The position numbers and the translations under genes are program-made. A stretch of DNA of 51,017 nucleotides from a bacterium (lineage in GTDB: Bacteria; Moduliflexota; Moduliflexia; Moduliflexales; JAUQPW01). The notes under the pieces were generated by a model. The model worked only from the letters and a program-made list of their open reading frames with translations. It ran no database searches and was not told the origin of the DNA. The stretch is taken from positions 1-51,017 of the forward strand of contig JAUQPW010000032.1 in NCBI GenBank assembly GCA_030550175.1, read 5' to 3'. Below are positions 7,972 to 17,485 of this stretch, one piece after another. Numbering within the stretch: position 1 is the stretch's first letter; every line of letters starts with the position of its first letter.

Positions 7972-9967
7972 AATTACTTTACCGGTAAAGGTTTTTCCGC
8001 AAAGACCGTACTTCCAGGAAATTATAAGACCTGGAATGCCTGACGTTACTTTGCTGGGACTCTGCCTTTTACTTATCTTTATTCCTTTTAATGAAGGAGG
8101 CGGTAACTCTCTGGCCTTATTTATCACCCAGACTCTGGTCCTTTTTCTGATAACCCTCCATATTGTCCGGGATTCAGGATTCGGGATCTTTTGTTATCCG
8201 GTGGACGTAAAAAGCCCGGGACAACCCATCGGGAACACCGGGCTCCGGACTGTATACCGGATTCTCATTCTTCTGACCCTATGGAGTTTTTCCTCCCTCT
8301 TTATCACGAAGTATCTCTATGCCACCCTTCAGGAAATAATTAAGCTGTTCAGTTATCTAGGGGTATTTATTCTGGGCCGAGAATTATGTTATCATAAAAA
8401 ATATCCAGATTTCCTCCGACTGGCCCTTCTTACAAGTATTTTTATCCAGGCTATACTGGCTCTCTATCATAACTATCTGACCCCTTCTGGCCGATTTCTA
8501 TCCGGATTTATCAATATTAATGACTTTGCCACTTTTCTTGTAATCGGTTTTGTCCTGCTGGCAAGTCGGATAAATTTATCCCTTGTGGGGTTGGGTTACT
8601 TAGCCGTTGCGATCCTTTTAGGTTGGGTTACACTGGCTACCCGTTCTCGAGGGGGCTTTGTGAGCCTGATAATCGCTGCGTTGGCTTTGTTGTACTGTAA
8701 CCTGAGAAAGGCTTTTTATGGAGTCCTTATCGCTTTGTTTTTATTCTTTTTGATTCCAAGTCCCTGGCGTACGCAACTCCTCCGATGGAAGCAGGAGGAC
8801 CCCTTTGCCTATGATCGGATTCAGATCTGGAAGAGTAGTCTGACCATGATCCGGGATCATCCTTTAGGGGGGGTAGGTTTAGGAACCTTTGGGGAGTATT
8901 TTGAGCAATATCGATTCCCTACAGAAAATTGGATTGCCCGCTACTCAAAAACAACCGATCTGGCCCATAATGAGTTCTTGCAAGTGGGAGCTGAGCTGGG
9001 AATACCCGGATTGATCCTTGCCGTAACTTTAGTTGTCTGGATATTCCGGTTCGGACTTCACCATAGAGCTTCATCAAAAACCAAAGAAGGTCTTCTGATC
9101 GCCCTATTGGCGGTACTTATTCAAAGCCTTGTAAATAGTGTTTTTCACTCACCGGCTATTTCCATTACAACGGTTGTACTCATGGTCCTTCTACTCCATG
9201 AATCCGAAAACCGGGATGCCCTCGTACCTGGAAACTTAGAGGGAAAAAATAATTTCCCACGTTCCTATGCTTCACCGTCTTTGCGTTTCCGTGTCTTTGC
9301 ATCCCTTTTATCCCTTTATATTTGGACGGTTGTAATTCTTTACCCCTTTTTGGGGCATTTCTATTATCTCAAGGCCCAGGAGTTATTGGATCAGGGCAAA
9401 CCCCTGGAGGCTATTGAGAAATTGAATCGGGCTCTGGCTTATGTGCCGATCCATCCTTATTATCATGATCTTCTGGGAACCCTTTATACCACAGCTTTCA
9501 AAAATTATCCCAACTGGGAGGCTTTTTACGGAGGGGTTAAAGAATTCTCGGAAGCCATCCGTTGGAATTCAAGGGAAGCTCAATTCTATTACCATCGAGC
9601 GGCTCTATATGTCGAACTCACCAGGCGGCTTCTCCCCACTGAGCAGACTCTCCTGAAAGGAATTACAGACTATCAACAGGCTATTACGCTAAGCCCCTTT
9701 GACCCCTTTTTGAGGTACAATTTAGCCTATCTCTATGTTAAGATGAAGCGATATTCAGAGGCTCAGGAGCAGCTAAAAAAAGCCCTGGATTTAGAACCTA
9801 ATTTTATCGGAGGGTATTATCTCCTAAGTAAAGTTCTGTCGGCCCTTGGAGAAGAAGAAGCCTCCATCCAAAAAATTGAAATAGCCAGAAGCCTGGCCAG
9901 ACGGTTCAACCCGGAATCCTATAATTCCCTCTATTTAAAGAACTTATTCCAAAGGTCTGAAGAATAA
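7961..9967 (+). CDS. O-antigen ligase/polymerase family protein with C-terminal TPRs
   Basis: 668 residues. The membrane half (about residues 20-430) has ten or more hydrophobic segments and the Wzy_C signature region: TLATRSRGGFVSLI, the large loop GVGLGTFGEYFEQYRF and TTDLAHNEFLQVGAELG. This is the WaaL/Wzy family, which joins lipid-linked glycans to lipid A, to each other or to proteins. The C-terminal half (about 465-660) is soluble with TPR units such as AIEKLNRALAYVPIHPYYHDLLG and AQEQLKKALDLEPNFIGGYYLL. The ATG sits inside the last codons of the YfhO-like gene, so the two are probably translationally coupled. It is the last gene of the operon. Confidence 0.85.
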   Translation: MIPKITLPVKVFPQRPYFQEIIRPGMPDVTLLGLCLLLIFIPFNEGGGNSLALFITQTLVLFLITLHIVRDSGFGIFCYPVDVKSPGQPIGNTGLRTVYRILILLTLWSFSSLFITKYLYATLQEIIKLFSYLGVFILGRELCYHKKYPDFLRLALLTSIFIQAILALYHNYLTPSGRFLSGFININDFATFLVIGFVLLASRINLSLVGLGYLAVAILLGWVTLATRSRGGFVSLIIAALALLYCNLRKAFYGVLIALFLFFLIPSPWRTQLLRWKQEDPFAYDRIQIWKSSLTMIRDHPLGGVGLGTFGEYFEQYRFPTENWIARYSKTTDLAHNEFLQVGAELGIPGLILAVTLVVWIFRFGLHHRASSKTKEGLLIALLAVLIQSLVNSVFHSPAISITTVVLMVLLLHESENRDALVPGNLEGKNNFPRSYASPSLRFRVFASLLSLYIWTVVILYPFLGHFYYLKAQELLDQGKPLEAIEKLNRALAYVPIHPYYHDLLGTLYTTAFKNYPNWEAFYGGVKEFSEAIRWNSREAQFYYHRAALYVELTRRLLPTEQTLLKGITDYQQAITLSPFDPFLRYNLAYLYVKMKRYSEAQEQLKKALDLEPNFIGGYYLLSKVLSALGEEEASIQKIEIARSLARRFNPESYNSLYLKNLFQRSEE

Positions 9968-10144
9968 AATAATGAGATCATTTATTATTAATTGATCTGT
10001 TTTATCCTGGTATATATATTGCTATCGCAAGCTATAATCACCAAAACCTGTCTTACATGAAAACTTTTCCTATAAATTTTTTTACTTTGGTAGTTCTACT
10101 TCTTTTTATGGAAAGAGGTAGCTAACAAGGTAAAAGTTAAAACT

Positions 10145-13100
10145 ATGGATAAGAAAGGGTCTTATTGTACCTATCTGAAGACTTTTTTAGATTTGAGGGA
10201 TTGGAAAGACACATGGGGTGTGATGGTAGGAATTTGGGTCTTACTGATGGGGTCTGCTCTTCCTGGGTGGGGAGCTATCTCCGATCCAACGGCCGATGTA
10301 GTGATCGGGCAGGTGGCTTTTAACAGGGGGACCGATAATCTGGTAGATGCCAAGGGATTTAATCTTCCCTTTGGAGTTGCCGTAGATCGAAGTGTCAATC
10401 CGAATCGGCTTTATATCGCCGACAGCAAGAATCATAGAATTTTAGGTTATAGGGATATCAGTTCTTTTGTAAACGGTAATCCGGCGGATTTAGTGATCGG
10501 ACAGCCGGACTTTTTCTCCTCGGGTTGTAATTCCAGTGGCCTGGGTCCCGGTTCCCTCTGTACCCCCTTAGGAATTATTGTCGACAATGCTGGAAACCTC
10601 TATGTAGCCGATAGTGATAATAATCGGGTCCTGGAGTATGATTCGCCCTTTACGACCGATACGTTGGCGGACAGGGTCTTTGGGCAAGGCGGGAGTTTTA
10701 GTTCCAATACCTGTAACAACGGAGGCATTCAGGCGGGTTCACTGTGTGGTCCGCAGGGTGTTTACATCAGCAATGCAGGCACTCTTTATATCAGCGATTC
10801 TAAAAACAACCGGGTACTTGAATATAAGAATCCCCTAACCTCCCCGGTGGTCAATAGGGTCTTTGGTCAGGGTGGAAATTTTGCAAGTAATGTCTGCAAT
10901 AATGGAGGCGTTACCAGCAACTCCCTCTGTCTTCCGGTAGGGATTGTAGTTGATCAGGCCGGGAACGTTTATATTGTGGATACCAATAACAACCGAGTCC
11001 TCGAGTTTGATAATCCACAATCCGCCGACCCGATGGCAGATAGAGTCTTTGGTCAGAATGGGAGTTTTGGATCCAATGTCTGTAATAACGGCGGGATCAA
11101 CCAGAATTCTCTTTGTTTTCCCCAAGATGCAAAGATAGATCCAAATGGAAATCTTTATATTGTTGATACCAACAATCACAGGGTCCTGGAATTTGATGAC
11201 CCCTTAAACTCTGATACCCAAGCAGATCGGGTATTCGGTCAGGGAGGGAACTTTAATACCAATACCTGTAATAGCGGAGGAATTAATGCCACTTCCCTTT
11301 GTACCCCCATAGGGGTTACCTTTGATAGTTCTGGAAATGCCTATGTATCGGATTTCTCCAATAATCGGATTCTCATGTATCAAACTCCTTTAACTTCGGA
11401 TACCATTGCAGATAAAGTCTTCGGGCAAAAGTTATTTACAACCTTTTTTCCCGATTTTACGGATGCTCAGGGGCTTTTTGACCCATTTGGAGTAACCATA
11501 GATCGAAGCGTAATTCCGAATCGACTGTATGTAACGGATACGACCAACAGCCGGATACTCGGTTATAAGGATGTCCTATCCCTTATCAATGGAAAACCCG
11601 CCGATTTGGTGATCGGACAGCCGGATTTCTTTTCGGCAGGCTGTAATACCGGGGGCGTAAGTGCTTCTTCTCTTTGCCTGCCTATAGGAATTGCTGTGGA
11701 CTCCAAGGGAAATCTTTATGTAGCCGATTTTAATAATAATCGGGTCCTGGCATATAACAGCCCTTTTACCACCGATACCGTTGCGGATAAGGTGTTTGGT
11801 CAGGGAGGGAATTTTACTACCAATGCCTGTAATAATGGGGGTCTCAGTGCCAACTCGCTCTGCGTTCCTTTGGGGGTTGCGGTGGATAAATTGGGAAATC
11901 TTTATGTATCCGACAGTAATAATCATCGGGTTTTGGAGTTTGATAATCCCCTGACTTCCGATACCCAGGCAGATCGGGTCTTTGGTCAGGGGGGAAACTT
12001 TACGACAAACACCTGTAATAGTGGAGGTATCCATGCCGGTTCTTTATGTTCTCCCTGGGAGCTTGCCGTAGATAATTTAGGAAATTTGCTGGTAGCAGAT
12101 CGGGATAATCATCGGGTTTTGGAGTTTGATAATCCCTTGACTTCCGATACCCAGGCAGATCGGGTCTTTGGTCAGGGGGGAAGCTTTAACACGGGTACCT
12201 GTAATACAGGAGGAAGAAGTGCAAACTCCCTCTGTTCGCCGCAAGGGGTTACCTGGGATAACTTTGGAAATGTTTATATTGCCGATGCAGGTAATCATCG
12301 AGTCCTGCTTTTTATGTCCCCTCTCACAACGGATCAGGTAGCTGATCTGGTTCTGGGGCAGGGAGGAAATTTCACCACGGCTATCGCGAATAACGGAGGG
12401 ATCAGTGCTAACTCTTTCTTTACCCCGGTGGGCCTGGCAGTAGATGATTTTGGAAGATTATACGTTGCAGATAATGACAATAATCGAATCCTGGTTTTCT
12501 TCCCCCCGCCTCCCTCGGTTACCACGCTGACCCCTTCGGTGGTTATTCCGGGGATTCGTAGTCAAGCCGTTTTGTCCGGAGCCGATTTTCAAGCCGTGAT
12601 GACCATAGACTTTGGCCCAGGCTTTACGATTCACTCAGTTACCAATCTCCCCAACAGTCAACTCCTGATAGATTTTACTCCGAGTATTTCCATCTCACCG
12701 GGCTCAAGGAATGTGACTCTCAATACCCTGGATGGACAATCCTCCATATTGGCTAACGGTCTTATGGTGACAAGAAATCCTTCTATTGTGGACTCATCGG
12801 ATTTTGATAGGGATAACAAACTGGATCTTGCCGTTTGGCGACCTTCTGAAGGAAGATGGTATATTCGGAATTCCTTCTTGGGACCTAATTTTCTGGATTG
12901 GGGCCTGGAAGGGGACGTTCCGGTTCCCGGAGATTACGACGGGGACAAGAGAACCGACCTGGCAGTATGGCGACCCGGTGATGGAACCTGGTATATCTTT
13001 GGATCCCGGGGAGGTTTTAACTTCATCCCTTGGGGCGTGGAAGGAGATATCCCGGTACCCCGAGACTATGATGGAGATCAAAAAACAGACCCGGCAGTAT

Positions 13101-13609
13101 GGCGACCCGGTGATGGAACCTGGTATATCTTTGGATCCCGGGGAGGTTTTAACTTCATCCCTTGGGGCGTGGAAGGAGATATTCCGGTACCGGGGGATTA
13201 TGATGGAGATGGAGTAATCGATGTGGGGGTCTGGCGACCCAGCGATCAGACCTGGTATATCCTTCTTTCTCAATTTGGGTTCCTTATCCAGAAGTTCGGT
13301 CAACCCGGTGATATTCCCGTTGCAGCCGATTATGATGGTAACGGAATTACGAATCTTGCGGTATGGCGACCGACCGATGGAACATGGGAAGTCCAGGTAG
13401 GAAATAAGACCATCCCCAAGGTGTGGGGTTTGCCGGGAGATGTACCGGTCCCTGCAGATTACGATGGAGATAGGAGAGTAGATTTGGCTATCTGGCGACC
13501 ACCAAATGGGAACTGGGAGATTTTAACTTCTTCTTCCAGATTTACAAAATCTTCTTCCATTCAATGGGGATTCCCAGGGGATATCCCGGTCAGTGGAACC
13601 AGGGAATAA
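10145..13609 (+). CDS. Large secreted NHL-repeat protein with IPT-like segment and six calcium-loop (VCBS/FG-GAP-like) repeats
   Basis: 1154 residues. A hydrophobic segment at about 24-44 (VMVGIWVLLMGSALPGWGA) serves as a signal peptide or anchor. Residues 48-800 are beta-propeller-like repeats of 62 residues with a consensus of VFGQGG, CNNGG, SLC.P.G, D..GNLYV.D and N.RVLE. The array is built from two blocks, each opening with a DRS.(N/I)PNRLY unit followed by PADLVIGQPDFF. Residues 800-875 resemble an IPT/TIG domain (TLTPSVVIPGIRSQAVLSG). Residues 880-1154 hold six 44-residue repeats with DYDGD loops and AVWRP motifs. The cysteine pair in each NHL unit suggests export and disulfides. A role in adhesion, matrix or surface display is inferred. 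Confidence 0.85.
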   Translation: MDKKGSYCTYLKTFLDLRDWKDTWGVMVGIWVLLMGSALPGWGAISDPTADVVIGQVAFNRGTDNLVDAKGFNLPFGVAVDRSVNPNRLYIADSKNHRILGYRDISSFVNGNPADLVIGQPDFFSSGCNSSGLGPGSLCTPLGIIVDNAGNLYVADSDNNRVLEYDSPFTTDTLADRVFGQGGSFSSNTCNNGGIQAGSLCGPQGVYISNAGTLYISDSKNNRVLEYKNPLTSPVVNRVFGQGGNFASNVCNNGGVTSNSLCLPVGIVVDQAGNVYIVDTNNNRVLEFDNPQSADPMADRVFGQNGSFGSNVCNNGGINQNSLCFPQDAKIDPNGNLYIVDTNNHRVLEFDDPLNSDTQADRVFGQGGNFNTNTCNSGGINATSLCTPIGVTFDSSGNAYVSDFSNNRILMYQTPLTSDTIADKVFGQKLFTTFFPDFTDAQGLFDPFGVTIDRSVIPNRLYVTDTTNSRILGYKDVLSLINGKPADLVIGQPDFFSAGCNTGGVSASSLCLPIGIAVDSKGNLYVADFNNNRVLAYNSPFTTDTVADKVFGQGGNFTTNACNNGGLSANSLCVPLGVAVDKLGNLYVSDSNNHRVLEFDNPLTSDTQADRVFGQGGNFTTNTCNSGGIHAGSLCSPWELAVDNLGNLLVADRDNHRVLEFDNPLTSDTQADRVFGQGGSFNTGTCNTGGRSANSLCSPQGVTWDNFGNVYIADAGNHRVLLFMSPLTTDQVADLVLGQGGNFTTAIANNGGISANSFFTPVGLAVDDFGRLYVADNDNNRILVFFPPPPSVTTLTPSVVIPGIRSQAVLSGADFQAVMTIDFGPGFTIHSVTNLPNSQLLIDFTPSISISPGSRNVTLNTLDGQSSILANGLMVTRNPSIVDSSDFDRDNKLDLAVWRPSEGRWYIRNSFLGPNFLDWGLEGDVPVPGDYDGDKRTDLAVWRPGDGTWYIFGSRGGFNFIPWGVEGDIPVPRDYDGDQKTDPAVWRPGDGTWYIFGSRGGFNFIPWGVEGDIPVPGDYDGDGVIDVGVWRPSDQTWYILLSQFGFLIQKFGQPGDIPVAADYDGNGITNLAVWRPTDGTWEVQVGNKTIPKVWGLPGDVPVPADYDGDRRVDLAIWRPPNGNWEILTSSSRFTKSSSIQWGFPGDIPVSGTRE
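11921..12184 (+). repeat. Near-identical adjacent NHL units (186-bp period)
   Basis: A block beginning AATCATCGGGTTTTGGAGTT occurs at 11921 and again at 12107. It stays nearly identical for about 78 bases, with one mismatch in the compared part. The offset is 186 bp, or 62 codons, which sets the period of the propeller repeat. Confidence 0.85.
12961..13182 (+). repeat. Tandem duplication inside the calcium-loop repeats (90 identical bases, 132-bp period)
   Basis: Bases 12961-13050 and 13093-13182 are identical and offset by 132 bp, i.e. 44 codons. They encode the adjacent calcium-loop units around the RPGDGTWYIFGSRGGFNF segment. Other units of the same gene are clearly diverged, so this pair is a recent duplication or gene-conversion product. 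Confidence 0.9.
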
Positions 13610-13740
13610 TACTAAACCCAAATAAAAATGCAGTACACCTGCAGGGGGATCCTGGCGAATCACCCTTAAACAGGGCAGCCTCTCCCTTCCCTCCCAGCAT
13701 GCGGAGAGGGAAGGGTGGGTCTGTCCCCCATACACATCAA
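13608..13740 (+). repeat. Dispersed repeat family R2, copy 1
   Basis: It begins just after the NHL gene with AATACTAAACCCAAATAAAA, then CCTGCAGGG, CCCTTAAACAGGGCAGCC and a GC-rich palindrome around GCATGC. The same order of motifs recurs at 25878-25950 and 30138-30255. It has no coding potential beyond shadow frames. Confidence 0.7.
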
Positions 13741-13820
13741 GCTAAGAAGGAAAAGCCTTATTTTCGGTCATAACATCCCTCCCCCCCTTTGCCCCATAGG
13801 CCCAGGTTAAGGCCCCTCCA

Positions 13821-14070
13821 CCCATACGCGCCAGGATAAGCTGAAAAGTCCGTCAAGGGCGAACGGTTGGTAGCCCCTGATGTAGGTCGGAGGATTCAGA
13901 AATTCAGAATTTTTTCAAGCTCCGTAGCGGCCTGTTTAACAGGTCACCCTGCTGAGGCTTAGAGGAGGATAGATCTTGTTTCCCCTGACTTGCACCAGGG
14001 GCTATCCACAGGTCGCCCTGTTGGGCTAACCTTCTTATCCCGGCGCCTGGGGGAAGCAAAGGGGTGAAGC
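13821..14070 (+). repeat. Structured dispersed repeat family R1, copy A
   Basis: About 250 bp opening CATACGCGCCAGGATAAGCT and rich in short hairpins (CCCCTGACTTGCACCAGGGG, the GGTCGCCC and GGGGCGA types). It is homologous to 26002-26220 in the same orientation and to 47416-47585 in reverse. With the R2 copy it fills the 560-bp gap between the NHL gene and glgC. No gene is seen there. Confidence 0.75.
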
Positions 14071-14171
14071 AGACGATCGCCCTCCCAGCTAAATCTTATC
14101 CCGGCGCCTAGGGAGTTAGGAGGTTAGGTTAGAAAAAGCCTATCCTTTTAAGATTCCCTTCACTCCCCTCA

Positions 14172-15461
14172 TTACTTCACCCCCTGGCTTTCTTCATTAA
14201 ACACAGTACTTCCACTCTTAAGATACTTGCCGGTAAACTGAGAAGGTCGTACCCTGGGATAAATAATACAATTTCTTCCTATTTGTATCCCCTCCGGCAA
14301 AACGGCTCCTTTTCCAACCACGGTAATTCCCGTATAAAGATGGGTTGGAAACTTTTCATTGGGAGGGTTGTCCTCTCCATAACCCACTATAGACTTTGCG
14401 CCGACCTTTACGTCTTTATCCAGGATGACTTTATCCAGGATGACATCTTCTTCGATGACACAATCATGCATTACCACCGAGTTTCGGACTTTAGCTCCTT
14501 TCTGGATAATAACTCCGGGCGAGAGGATACTGTTTTCCACACTTCCACGGATGATGCATCCCCGGCAAACTATGGAATTTATAGCTCTTCCCTCCCCCAG
14601 GAATTTAGCCGGGGGCCTATCTCCCAGGTACCGATCTTCTTGATTGGTACGGACCCTCCACTTGGCAAGATCCAACCCTGAATTATAGTCTAAGATATCC
14701 ATATTGGCGTCGAGATAGGATTGAATGGTCCCCACATCTCGCCAATACCCCTCAAAGGGATAGGCATAAATCTTATAGCTTGCTAACATCCCGGGGATAA
14801 TATCCTTACCAAAATCGTGGGAGGATGACGCTCGTTTAGCATCTTCTATGAGGGTCTTATAAAGCACCTCTGCTTTAAAGACGTAAATCCCCAGAGATCC
14901 CAGGGTACTCCTGGGTTTTTTAGGCTTTTCCTCAAATCCGGTAACCTGGCCGTCTGGATTTATAAATACCGTACCGAATCGGGTAGCTTCTTCAAGGGAT
15001 ACTTTCATAACGGCCAAAGTTAAATCCGCTTTTTTAGAGATATGGTATTCAATCATGGGAACATAATCCATCTTGTAAATGTGGTCTCCGGAGAGGATCA
15101 AAACCAAATCCGGATTATGATCCCATAGATATTGTAAATTTTGGAAGACGGCATCAGCAGTTCCTTTGTACCAATCTGCACTCGTTGTACCTGTGTAAGG
15201 GGGAAGAATTTTTACCCCCCGTCGTCGGCCCACAAGATCCCAGGCTTCTCCTTGACCAATATGGTCCATGAGAGAGCTGGGACGATATTGGGTCAGAACG
15301 CCCACATTCTCGATTCCTGAATACATGATATTACTTAGCGTAAAATCGATAATCCGATAAGCACCTCCAAACGGAACTGCCGGCTTGGCACGCTCACTTG
15401 CAAGGATATTCAGCCGACTTCCCTGTCCTCCGGCCAGGAGCATCGCAACAATTTGTTCCAT
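14172..15461 (-). CDS. glgC: Glucose-1-phosphate adenylyltransferase
   Basis: 429 residues, the usual length. The enzyme makes ADP-glucose from ATP and glucose-1-phosphate, the first committed step of glycogen synthesis, in the cytoplasm. Visible signatures: the nucleotidyltransferase start AMLLAGGQGSRL, substrate and regulator residues in ASERAKPAVPFGGAYRIIDF, the LILSGDHIYKMDY motif and FEEKPKKP. A left-handed beta-helix-like C-terminal half follows (GCIIRGSVENSILSPGVIIQ). No other glycogen genes are nearby. Transcribed in the same direction as the ruv block but separated from ugpQ by a 108-bp gap of nonamer repeats. Confidence 0.95.
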   Translation of the reverse strand: MEQIVAMLLAGGQGSRLNILASERAKPAVPFGGAYRIIDFTLSNIMYSGIENVGVLTQYRPSSLMDHIGQGEAWDLVGRRRGVKILPPYTGTTSADWYKGTADAVFQNLQYLWDHNPDLVLILSGDHIYKMDYVPMIEYHISKKADLTLAVMKVSLEEATRFGTVFINPDGQVTGFEEKPKKPRSTLGSLGIYVFKAEVLYKTLIEDAKRASSSHDFGKDIIPGMLASYKIYAYPFEGYWRDVGTIQSYLDANMDILDYNSGLDLAKWRVRTNQEDRYLGDRPPAKFLGEGRAINSIVCRGCIIRGSVENSILSPGVIIQKGAKVRNSVVMHDCVIEEDVILDKVILDKDVKVGAKSIVGYGEDNPPNEKFPTHLYTGITVVGKGAVLPEGIQIGRNCIIYPRVRPSQFTGKYLKSGSTVFNEESQGVK

Positions 15462-15471
15462 TTCTAGAAGT

Positions 15472-15560
15472 GTCTAAAGTGCTTAAAGTACCTAAAGTCT
15501 CCAAAGTTTCTTTTCATTTTAGTTGCTCTAGGCACTTTAAGTACTTCAAACACTCAACAC
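15472..15560. repeat. Nonamer tandem repeat with inverted partner (glgC/ugpQ gap)
   Basis: Four 9-bp units at 15472-15507 follow the pattern NNYYAAAGT (GTCTAAAGT, GCTTAAAGT, ACCTAAAGT, CTCCAAAGT). A partly complementary arm, 15526-15560, contains GCACTTTAAGTACTT. The two arms can fold into an imperfect hairpin in the intergenic transcript. Confidence 0.8.
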
Positions 15561-15569
15561 CCTTTCCCT

Positions 15570-16310
15570 TCACTTTAAACCCTTTAGCTCATTTTTAAGC
15601 CTGTCCGGAAAGTTAGTCACGATTCCGTCTACACCCATTTTAATAAAATAGGACATCTGGGCCGGTTCATTAACGGTCCACACCAGGACTCTTAATCCAT
15701 GTTGCCTGGCTCGACGAACAAGATCCGGAGTTACATAGGATTTATTTAAATGAAGGCCTGTAGCTCCCACCGATTGCGCTATTTTTTCAGGTCTTAGCAG
15801 TCTGGCCACATAAAGAACCCCCAGTTTAACCAGAGACCCTGTAGCTAGATCTGGCTTCATCTCTCTGATTTTTTTTAAACACCGATGATCAAAGGAAGAG
15901 ATGACGACCTGATCCTTCAGGTCGTGTTTTGAGAGAAGGGTTAGTATTTTTTCCTCGATACCTCGGTAGTAAACGGGTCCATTTTTAATTTCGATATTAA
16001 ATTGAACTTTTCCTTTCAGGTTCTGTAACACTTCTTCCAAAGTAGGAATTCTCTCTCCGGCAAATTCGGATTTATACCAGGAGCCTGCATCCAGTTTCTT
16101 TAACTCAGATAAAGTATAATCCCGGACGTATCCCTTTCTGTTGGTTGTTCTTTCCAGCATTTCATCGTGGATCACCACGACTTCCCCATCTTTTGTCAGG
16201 TGCACATCTAATTCTATCATATCGGCTCCCATTTTCACAGCTTGTTGAAAAGCTATTAAGGTATTCTCGGGATAATAACCTGAAGCTCCTCGATGTGCAA
16301 TGTTTAACAC
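15570..16310 (-). CDS. ugpQ: Glycerophosphodiester phosphodiesterase
   Basis: 246 residues, a single GDPD TIM-barrel domain. The signatures are HRGASGYYPENT at the N-terminus (catalytic His and the Glu-Asn pair), ELDVHLTKDGEVVVIHDE (metal-binding Glu/Asp and the second His), FNIEIKNG and the late WTVNEPAQM. It hydrolyses glycerophosphodiesters from phospholipid turnover to glycerol-3-phosphate and an alcohol. No signal peptide, so cytoplasmic like UgpQ. The start codon is GTG at 16308-16310, directly before LNIAHRG. It is 69 bp downstream of ruvB, in the same direction. Confidence 0.93.
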   Translation of the reverse strand: MLNIAHRGASGYYPENTLIAFQQAVKMGADMIELDVHLTKDGEVVVIHDEMLERTTNRKGYVRDYTLSELKKLDAGSWYKSEFAGERIPTLEEVLQNLKGKVQFNIEIKNGPVYYRGIEEKILTLLSKHDLKDQVVISSFDHRCLKKIREMKPDLATGSLVKLGVLYVARLLRPEKIAQSVGATGLHLNKSYVTPDLVRRARQHGLRVLVWTVNEPAQMSYFIKMGVDGIVTNFPDRLKNELKGLK

Positions 16311-16379
16311 GTGACAGGGGGTTCCTGGTCCGTTGTTAGCCGGGGGTTGCCATCGGTGGTAAACAACAGACCGGAGATC

Positions 16380-17426
16380 TTATCTTTTTTCTTTCGTCCA
16401 GAGATTTGTTTGTCTGACGTCGGGTTCTATCCCAAAATGTTCATAAGCCAGGCGGGTTGCCTTTCGACCCCGTGGTGTTCGTTCAAGATAGCCCAACTGG
16501 ATCAAGAAGGGTTCATAAACATCTTCCAGGGTATCCTTTTCTTCACCGATGGCTGCAGCGAGGGTTTCCAATCCTACCGGTCCCCCGTCGTATTTTTCGA
16601 TGATGGTAAGCAGCAATCTACGATCCATCTGATCGAGGCCCTGTTCATCGACTTCCAGCATTTTTAACGCCTTATCGGCTACCTCCTGGGTAATGACTCC
16701 CTGCGCTTTTACCTGGGCGTAATCCCGAACCCGGCGAAGGAGTCGATTGGCAATCCGTGGAGTTCCCCGTGAGCGTTTGGCGATTTCCAAAGCACCGGAT
16801 TCCTCGATTTCAATCTGGAGAATTCGGGCGGACCGCCGAACAATTTGTTTGAGTTCTTCGGGGGTATAAAACTCCAGACGGTGTACGATCCCAAATCTAT
16901 CCCGGAGAGGAGAAGTCAATAACCCTGCTCGAGTTGTAGCACCTACCAGAGTAAACTTGGGAAGATTCATCTTGATGGATCGGGCACTGGGGCCCTGGCC
17001 TACGATCAGGTCGAGTTGAAAATCCTCCATAGCCGGATATAAAATCTCCTCGACCACCCGATTTAATCGATGAATTTCATCGATAAATAAAACGTCCTTT
17101 TCTCCCAAATTGGTCAGAATTGCAGACAACTCCCCTGCATGTTCAATAACCGGACCCGATGTGGTTTTGATATTTACGTTCATTTCACGGGCTATAATAT
17201 AGGCCAGGGTCGTCTTACCTAATCCAGGTGGCCCGTAAAACAATGCATGATCCAGAGCTTCCCCTCTTTTTTTAGCCGCCTGGATAAATATATGGAGATT
17301 TTCCTTAACTTTTTCCTGTCCGATGTAATCCGAAAAACCCTGAGGCCGAAGACTGGTATCCAATAAAACGTCTTCCTCGATTCGAGCAGGAATCGTATTA
17401 AGATTATTCCTTTGGTTCTTATTCAT
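16380..17426 (-). CDS. ruvB: Holliday junction branch migration ATPase RuvB
   Basis: 348 residues, full length. RuvB is the AAA+ motor that drives branch migration with RuvA and hands junctions to RuvC. Walker A GPPGLGKT at 65-72, Walker B LFIDE with D116/E117, sensor 1 GATTRAG at 162-168, the arginine-finger region PLRDRF and the C-terminal winged helix ([19 protein letters not shown]) are all present. ATG at 17424-17426. It lies downstream of ruvA, so the order is yebC-ruvC-ruvA-ruvB. Confidence 0.97.
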   Translation of the reverse strand: MNKNQRNNLNTIPARIEEDVLLDTSLRPQGFSDYIGQEKVKENLHIFIQAAKKRGEALDHALFYGPPGLGKTTLAYIIAREMNVNIKTTSGPVIEHAGELSAILTNLGEKDVLFIDEIHRLNRVVEEILYPAMEDFQLDLIVGQGPSARSIKMNLPKFTLVGATTRAGLLTSPLRDRFGIVHRLEFYTPEELKQIVRRSARILQIEIEESGALEIAKRSRGTPRIANRLLRRVRDYAQVKAQGVITQEVADKALKMLEVDEQGLDQMDRRLLLTIIEKYDGGPVGLETLAAAIGEEKDTLEDVYEPFLIQLGYLERTPRGRKATRLAYEHFGIEPDVRQTNLWTKEKR

Positions 17427-17430
17427 CTAT

Positions 17431-17482
17431 TTGTCCGTTGTCCGTTGTCCGTTGTACATCCTTTCTGACAACGGACAACGGA
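17431..17482. repeat. GTCCGTT heptamer repeat with inverted partner (ruvB/ruvA gap)
   Basis: Three tandem GTCCGTT units at about 17433-17453 face the complementary GACAACGGACAACGGA at 17467-17482. The pair forms a hairpin in the ruvA-ruvB transcript. It fills the whole 59-bp intergenic gap. Confidence 0.85.
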
Positions 17483-17485
17483 TTT

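Noticed and set aside
12794..13303. 169-codon minus-strand frame within the NHL/calcium-loop gene
   Set aside because: It mirrors the repetitive codons of the real gene on the other strand and has no family features.
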